From: DATIKM01 sp035477595
GTDB lineage: Bacteria > Armatimonadota > Chthonomonadetes > Chthonomonadales > CAJBBX01
DNA: 17,672 nucleotides
Assembly: GCA_035477595.1 (NCBI GenBank)
Contig: DATIKM010000011.1
Span: 1-17,672 of the forward strand
Direction of reading: 5' to 3'
Position numbers and translations under genes: made by a program
The notes under the pieces: generated by a model
The model's input: only the letters and a program-made list of their open reading frames with translations
Databases searched by the model: none
What the model was told of the DNA's origin: nothing
Shown: in pieces, positions 13,812 through 17,672 of the stretch
Layout of the letters: every line of letters begins with the position of its first letter
Position numbering within the stretch: position 1 is the stretch's first letter

Positions 13812-16558
13812 TGATCGCCTCCGTGGGCGCGCCGATCGTGTGGCTCGATTAAGCCGCCCGGCGTGCTGGCGGGCCACACAGCCACCTCCACTCCGTACGG
13901 GGTCCGCAGGACGACCGGCTCCTGTGGCGCTGTGATGCCGGACGAGGAGAACACGATGTCGGCCCACGTCGGCCCGCCCCGGCCGCCCCCCGAGGCGCCA
14001 CTTAGGATTAGGCGTTCGCGCGCTCGCGTCATCGCGACATAGAGCAGGCGCATCGACTCCTCATCCTCCGCGGTGCGGCGGCGCGCGTCGAGGGCACGGT
14101 ATGCCGCCGTGGTGTAGTCGCGCAAGCGGCAGCCAACAGCCAGATCGCGGGCATCGCTCACGAAGAGCGCACGCTCCGGGCGCACCGGCGATCGATGCAT
14201 CCCCGCGATCGCCACAACCGGGAACTCCAGGCCTTTGGCCTTGTGAATGGTGAGGAGCCGCACGACATCTGCAGCCTCCTCCTCGGTGGGTGCATCGCCT
14301 TCTCGATCAGAGACGCGCTCCAGATCGGCGAGTCTGCTGACGAAGTCGGCGGGGCCGTAGGCATCTGAGTCGCTCGCCATCTGAACCAGCTTCCGCACGT
14401 TGGCCGCTCTGCGCCGGCCGTTTGGCCGCAGGAGGAGGCGCTCCGAGTACTCGGTGCGGCGTACTGCCTCCTCCAGAAGGCGACCGACGGGTGCACTCGC
14501 CCCAACGTCGAGCAGGCCGACGATCGTAGCGTGGGCGGACCGCACCCGCCCTTCGTCGGCGGCGTCGATGTCGGCCGGCAGCTCTGCCCGACCCATCGCC
14601 TCGAGCAGCGGGACCGCCGGATGGTCGGCGTCCGCGGAATGTCCGGCGAGGGCGCTCAGCGTGTCGCAGTTGAGACCGAACATCGGCGAGCGGAGCAGAG
14701 CGGTCAGCGCCAGGTCGTCGTACGGGTCGCACAAGACGCGCAGCAGGCTCACCACGTCTCTGACCTCGTGCCTTGCGTAGTAGCCCCTTCCTCCACCCAC
14801 CACGAAGTACGGAATCCCGGTGCGAGCGAAAGCGCGCTCGTAATGCTCGATGTCGGTGAGGGCGCGCAAGAGAACGGCGACGTCCCGGTACCGCACAGTC
14901 TCACCGTGACGCGGGTGTCCGCGCTGCGATATCCGCGTGCGACCGCCGCGCACGATGGCGCCTATGCGGTGCGCCAGGGCGGACGCCTCGCGCGCTGCGA
15001 CTGCGGCAGCCAGGCCCTGCTTGCCCACGATGGCCTCGACGGACGGCACGTCGGCGTCGTCGAAGCGACCGCCCGGCTCGAGTGCGGCGAAGGGCGGGTC
15101 TGTCTCCCGCCATATGCCGGAGAAAAGGCCGTTCACGAACCGCAGGATCTCGGGTCGCGACCGGAAGTTGACCTGCAGGCCGACGTGGCGCCCATTGCCG
15201 GCGCGGTGCCGCATCACCGCCGCTCGGAAGAGTGCCGGCTCTGCGTCCCGGAAGCCGTAGATGCTCTGCTGAACGTCACCGACGATGAACACTCCCGGCG
15301 CCACGCCATCTGGCGGAGGATCGTCCTGCCCGCCCAGCAGGCGCACCAGACGGAGCTGAACGGGGCTTGTGTCCTGGAACTCGTCCACCAGCACGTAGCG
15401 GAACGCATGGCGGTAGCGGCGGAGGACGTCTGGCGCGGTCTCAAGCAGTCGCACTGCCTCGCGCTGCAGGTCGTCGTGGTCTACCACGCTCTCTCGCCGC
15501 TTCAGAGCATCGTAGGCGCACCACATCGCGAGCACCAGCCGGGCGAAACGCCGGCACTCAGCCTCGCCCTGCTCGTCGGCGACAGGGTCCACCGCACCGA
15601 AGCCGGTGAGCCTGTTGGCGGCATCGCGCACCCGCGTGATGGCGCCAGCGGCCTCGGGGCCCACGATGGCGCCGCGCACACCACCGACGCGCGCTCGCTT
15701 CGCGGTGTGCTCGATCTCTATGCCGATGGCAACTGCATCGCACCATTGCTCCGCGTCCGCGTGGACCGCGTCCGCGAAGGCCGGCAAGCCGCGAGCCAGC
15801 TCGACGACCCGCCGGCGGGCCGCCTCCGCGGCTCCGGTGAGGCCCGCCACGCGCCCAAGCTCGCTGCATGCGAGGGACAGGTCGCCGCAGAGCGTCGCCA
15901 GCAAGCCGGTCACGACCGAGCGCGAGTGAGCTCGTCCGGCGCTGCCGGTGCCCGACCACGCCTGCCCCACCACCTTCCGACTCAGGCCGGCGCCGCGCCA
16001 GCGCGCGAGCTCCCGCTCGGCGGAGGCTGCGAGCGCGGCGATCGGGTCCCGCGCGTCGGTTAGGAAGACGCGCTGTTCCTGTGTTGCGACGACCAGCTCG
16101 ACAATCTCGCGATCCACATCGGGGAAGGCTTCGGCGACAGCACTTTCGAAGGCGCGCCGGAGCAGTCGGCGCGCCTCCACCTCGTCGATGGGGCGGAACT
16201 CCGGGTCGAGTCCGGCTTCGAAGGGGTTCTCTCGCAGGACACGCGAACAGAAGCCGTGTATCGTGCTGATGTACGCGGTCTCAAGCTGGCGCCGCTGCTC
16301 CGCAAGACCAACGCGAAGCAGCTCCTCTACGAGGCGCTGCTTCAGCTCGCGCGTCGCCTTCTCCGTGAAGGTGATCACCAGGAGCTGGCGCACGCCGCCG
16401 GCGCGCCCTTCTGGGAGCTCACCGCGGGCGCTCCGCGCCACGATCTGCACACAGCGCTCAACGAGGACGCCGGTCTTCCCGCAGCCGGCGCCTGCAGACA
16501 CGCACAGATCGCCGTCCAGTGCATCGATCGCCTGTTGCTGCGATTGCGTCCACGCCAT
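13808..16558 (-). CDS. UvrD/AddA-type superfamily 1 helicase without nuclease domain
   Basis: A 916-residue ATP-dependent DNA helicase, closest in style to AddA and RecB. Motifs in order: Walker A AGAGCGKT (22-29), ITFTEKATRELK, the AddA/RecB-like STIHGFCSRVLRENPFEAGL, Walker B VLVDEFQDTSPVQ, GDVQQSIYGFRDAEP, NFRSRPEIL, LLTIHKAKGLEFPVV and RLLYVAMTRARERL. It stops about 60 residues after motif VI, whereas AddA proteins usually run to about 1,200 residues and end in a PD-(D/E)XK nuclease; no such domain or addB is present. The ATG at 16558 has GAGG 5 nt upstream and gives the typical MAWTQSQQQAID start; the frame is open to 16816, upstream of the promoter. A role in break repair is likely, but a UvrD-like role is possible. 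Confidence 0.92.
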   Translation of the reverse strand: MAWTQSQQQAIDALDGDLCVSAGAGCGKTGVLVERCVQIVARSARGELPEGRAGGVRQLLVITFTEKATRELKQRLVEELLRVGLAEQRRQLETAYISTIHGFCSRVLRENPFEAGLDPEFRPIDEVEARRLLRRAFESAVAEAFPDVDREIVELVVATQEQRVFLTDARDPIAALAASAERELARWRGAGLSRKVVGQAWSGTGSAGRAHSRSVVTGLLATLCGDLSLACSELGRVAGLTGAAEAARRRVVELARGLPAFADAVHADAEQWCDAVAIGIEIEHTAKRARVGGVRGAIVGPEAAGAITRVRDAANRLTGFGAVDPVADEQGEAECRRFARLVLAMWCAYDALKRRESVVDHDDLQREAVRLLETAPDVLRRYRHAFRYVLVDEFQDTSPVQLRLVRLLGGQDDPPPDGVAPGVFIVGDVQQSIYGFRDAEPALFRAAVMRHRAGNGRHVGLQVNFRSRPEILRFVNGLFSGIWRETDPPFAALEPGGRFDDADVPSVEAIVGKQGLAAAVAAREASALAHRIGAIVRGGRTRISQRGHPRHGETVRYRDVAVLLRALTDIEHYERAFARTGIPYFVVGGGRGYYARHEVRDVVSLLRVLCDPYDDLALTALLRSPMFGLNCDTLSALAGHSADADHPAVPLLEAMGRAELPADIDAADEGRVRSAHATIVGLLDVGASAPVGRLLEEAVRRTEYSERLLLRPNGRRRAANVRKLVQMASDSDAYGPADFVSRLADLERVSDREGDAPTEEEAADVVRLLTIHKAKGLEFPVVAIAGMHRSPVRPERALFVSDARDLAVGCRLRDYTTAAYRALDARRRTAEDEESMRLLYVAMTRARERLILSGASGGGRGGPTWADIVFSSSGITAPQEPVVLRTPYGVEVAVWPASTPGGLIEPHDRRAHGGDQ

Positions 16559-16736
16559 GGCAGCCTCAAAGGTCCCTCTAGCGAACCGCAGGAGACGCGG
16601 TGCGCCTCTGGCCGCGCTGGTGACACGCCACCGGCGAGCGCCAGAAGCACGGCCGGCGCCGACACCGCCCTGCGCGGAGCCACATCCCACGAGCCGCTCT
16701 GCGACGCCCTCCTGGCGGCCCCTCGATGACCGCGCC

Positions 16737-16765
16737 ATTGTAGGATGCGCCATCGGGAGCGTCAA
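16737..16765 (-). promoter_or_regulatory. Sigma-70-type promoter of the helicase operon
   Basis: On the minus strand TTGACG (16765-16760) is followed after exactly 17 bp by TACAAT (16742-16737). Each matches consensus at 5 of 6 positions. Transcription should start near 16730, leaving about 170 nt of leader before the helicase ATG at 16558. The same transcript may run through chaN-like, Rieske, queE, queC and the propeller gene. Confidence 0.75.
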
Positions 16766-16920
16766 GCCGAACCATGCAGGCTGCGGCTGCTCAGCGAGAG
16801 GGTCCGCCCTAGTCACTCATCGGCGTTTGCGCGCTACACTGGCCCAGCAACGGGACCGCCACGTTAGGCGACAGGCATCGGCGTCTACAGCGTGTGTAGG
16901 GAAGGCCTGCGGGGCGTGCG

Positions 16921-16960
16921 GTCGCTCGGCCGCGTCGTGTGGCCGAGATCGGTTAGCGAC
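16921..16960. repeat. Nested inverted repeats
   Basis: GTCGCT (16921-16926) pairs with AGCGAC (16955-16960), and inside it CTCGGCC (16925-16931) pairs with GGCCGAG (16941-16947). The two stems share two bases, so they would stack with a small bulge. No gene boundary explains it; it could be a structured RNA or a leftover of a mobile element. Confidence 0.45.
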
Positions 16961-16963
16961 ACC

Positions 16964-16989
16964 TTAACGTCCTGATAACAGGGCGTTAA
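16964..16989. repeat. 26-bp near-perfect dyad (operator-like or hairpin)
   Basis: Arms TTAACG (16964-16969) and CGTTAA (16984-16989) enclose CCTG (16971-16974) and CAGG (16979-16982) around an ATAA loop, with one T/G position between. All else pairs, giving an 11-bp stem. The A/T-rich outer arms contrast with the GC-rich surroundings. No T-run follows, so an operator or recombination site is more likely than a terminator. Confidence 0.6.
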
Positions 16990-17304
16990 CATACCGCTCA
17001 CGTACCGCGGCTATGATGTGTGCCGAGGCGACGGGTGGGCGGCAACGCCAGGTAGTGCCTGTTCTGGCCGCCGATCCAGGCTCGCCACTCGGGCGTCGTG
17101 AACGCGAGCTTCGTGGACGGTCACGCCAGGGCGGTGAGGGCGCGTCCGTTCATCGCAGCAGACGGAAGCCGGGGCAGCGGGGCCGGTATGGACGGACAGG
17201 GCCATCGGGCGTGGGTCGTGGCCCAGCGTGGCCCCTATGAGGGACGGCAGGAGCTCTGGGGCCTCCCATTCCTCAGGGCCGACGGTACGTGGGGACGCCG
17301 CTGA
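16968..17304 (+). pseudogene. Frameshifted remnant of a DUF1559 (H-X9-DG) prepilin-like protein
   Basis: From 17056 to 17304 one frame reads CLFWPPIQARHSGVV, then NASFVDGHARAV, an exact H-X9-DG motif, and continues to WVVAQRGPYEGRQELWGLPF and a stop at 17304. This resembles the C-terminal end of DUF1559 type II secretion/pilin-like proteins. The frame has a stop (TAG 17053-17055) directly upstream. The preceding family-like piece, SRTAAMMCAEATGG (ending near 17039), lies in a different frame, so at least one frameshift separates them. The N-terminal pilin helix and signal are absent. A short functional gene starting at GTG 17098 cannot be excluded, but I see no SD. Assignment rests on the motif alone. 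Confidence 0.55.
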
Positions 17305-17444
17305 TGCACAGGCCCTGCGCTGCGGACAGGCCCGAGTAGTCGCGGCGCGGGTTCCTCGAGCGCGGACGCGAAGACGCCCCATCGCGGTGTGGGGTCTCCC
17401 GGCCATCGCGACCGCTGCCGTGTGAGAGTCGCGATGACGATCGT

Positions 17445-17483
17445 GGCGCCACCGCTGATCAGACGGCAGGCATCGGTGGCGCC
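17445..17483. repeat. Perfect 10-bp inverted repeat with 19-nt loop
   Basis: GGCGCCACCG (17445-17454) is the exact reverse complement of CGGTGGCGCC (17474-17483). The left arm also lies in the palindrome GTGGCGCCAC (17443-17452). There is no T-run after it. It could be an imperfect terminator for a gene reading from the right, an operator, or a repeat family member. Confidence 0.55.
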
Positions 17484-17641
17484 GCGGGTTGGGCCACCTC
17501 CGGAGCACCCAGCATGGGGATCACCGCTGTGACGGTAGCTTGGCGCCCAGCGCGTCATGTCATATAGCGATATAGTTCTCATACTGCGGGTCCAGCTGGC
17601 CATGCCGTCAGTTGCAGGGCGCAGACCGCTGGGGGTCCGGC

Positions 17642-17661
17642 GTGTACCTGGGTCGGTACAC
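17642..17661. repeat. 7-bp hairpin at the right edge
   Basis: GTGTACC (17642-17648) and GGTACAC (17655-17661) flank a 6-nt loop TGGGTC. This could be an operator or leader structure for a gene beyond the window. Confidence 0.4.
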
Positions 17662-17672
17662 CGCGATGGCGC

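Larger units (their letters stand above)
17305..17672. other. Region without a recognisable gene
   Basis: No frame on either strand here shows family motifs or a convincing start. The longest minus-strand frames have arginine- and proline-rich compositions typical of antisense noise in GC-rich DNA. It contains two inverted repeats (listed separately) and an AT-rich stretch, CATATAGCGATATAG (17561-17575), with a weak promoter-like TTGGCG (17540-17545) 18 bp before TATAGC (17564-17569). A gene could begin beyond the right edge. Confidence 0.6.

Noticed and set aside
14531..16063. 510-codon plus-strand frame opposite the helicase gene
   Set aside because: It lies wholly antisense to a gene with all superfamily 1 motifs, has no recognisable domain, and reflects the high GC third-position bias.
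17011..17508. 165-codon minus-strand frame at the right end
   Set aside because: Arg/Pro/His-rich, no SD or family motif, and it opposes the H-X9-DG remnant, which has a real motif.

Overview
The window is about 17.7 kb of GC-rich bacterial chromosome carrying mostly housekeeping genes in short operons. The best guess for the source is an Armatimonadota-like bacterium or a relative from a phylum rich in DUF1559 (H-X9-DG) prepilin-like proteins. This rests on a remnant of such a protein at the right end, a large Bacillus/Thermus-type SRP RNA, and the general gene mix. It is an inference, and Planctomycetota or Chloroflexota are not excluded.

Left block (1-2810, minus strand): a secreted 5'-nucleotidase-type metallophosphoesterase, a ROK-family sugar kinase and the first 34 codons of an unrecognised gene lie in one operon. 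A consensus-like promoter drives it, and its -35 overlaps a LacI-type palindrome. Back to back with it on the plus strand is a very strong extended -10 promoter. That promoter leads through a structured leader, which looks like a terminator/antiterminator pair, into nusA and ylxR (rnpM). The usual neighbours rimP and infB are absent.

Middle block (4780-8970): a minus-strand M14 zinc carboxypeptidase, preceded by a 16-codon ORF with a strong SD whose stop overlaps the carboxypeptidase start, is divergent from a 273-nt large SRP RNA gene. The SRP RNA is followed by dnaX (clamp-loader tau subunit) and ybaB/ebfC. The recR gene that often follows is absent.

Right block (8986-16765, minus strand): starting from a TTGACG-17-TACAAT promoter, the order is an AddA/UvrD-type helicase lacking the expected nuclease domain, a ChaN-like protein with a signal peptide, a small Rieske ferredoxin-like protein, queE, queC, and a large two-domain protein. 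That protein has a beta-propeller N-terminus and a probable alpha/alpha-toroid C-terminus of unknown function. queE and queC make 7-deazaguanine (preQ0) precursors. Several junctions are 4-nt stop/start overlaps, so the genes are probably translationally coupled.

Right end (16766-17672): I find no intact gene. It holds a frameshifted DUF1559 C-terminal remnant and several perfect inverted repeats.

No CRISPR array, insertion sequence or tRNA was recognised. Nothing here clearly amounts to a new defence or mobile system. The most unusual items are the nusA leader, the propeller/toroid protein, the leader ORF before the peptidase, the nuclease-less AddA-like helicase, and the repeat-rich remnant region.
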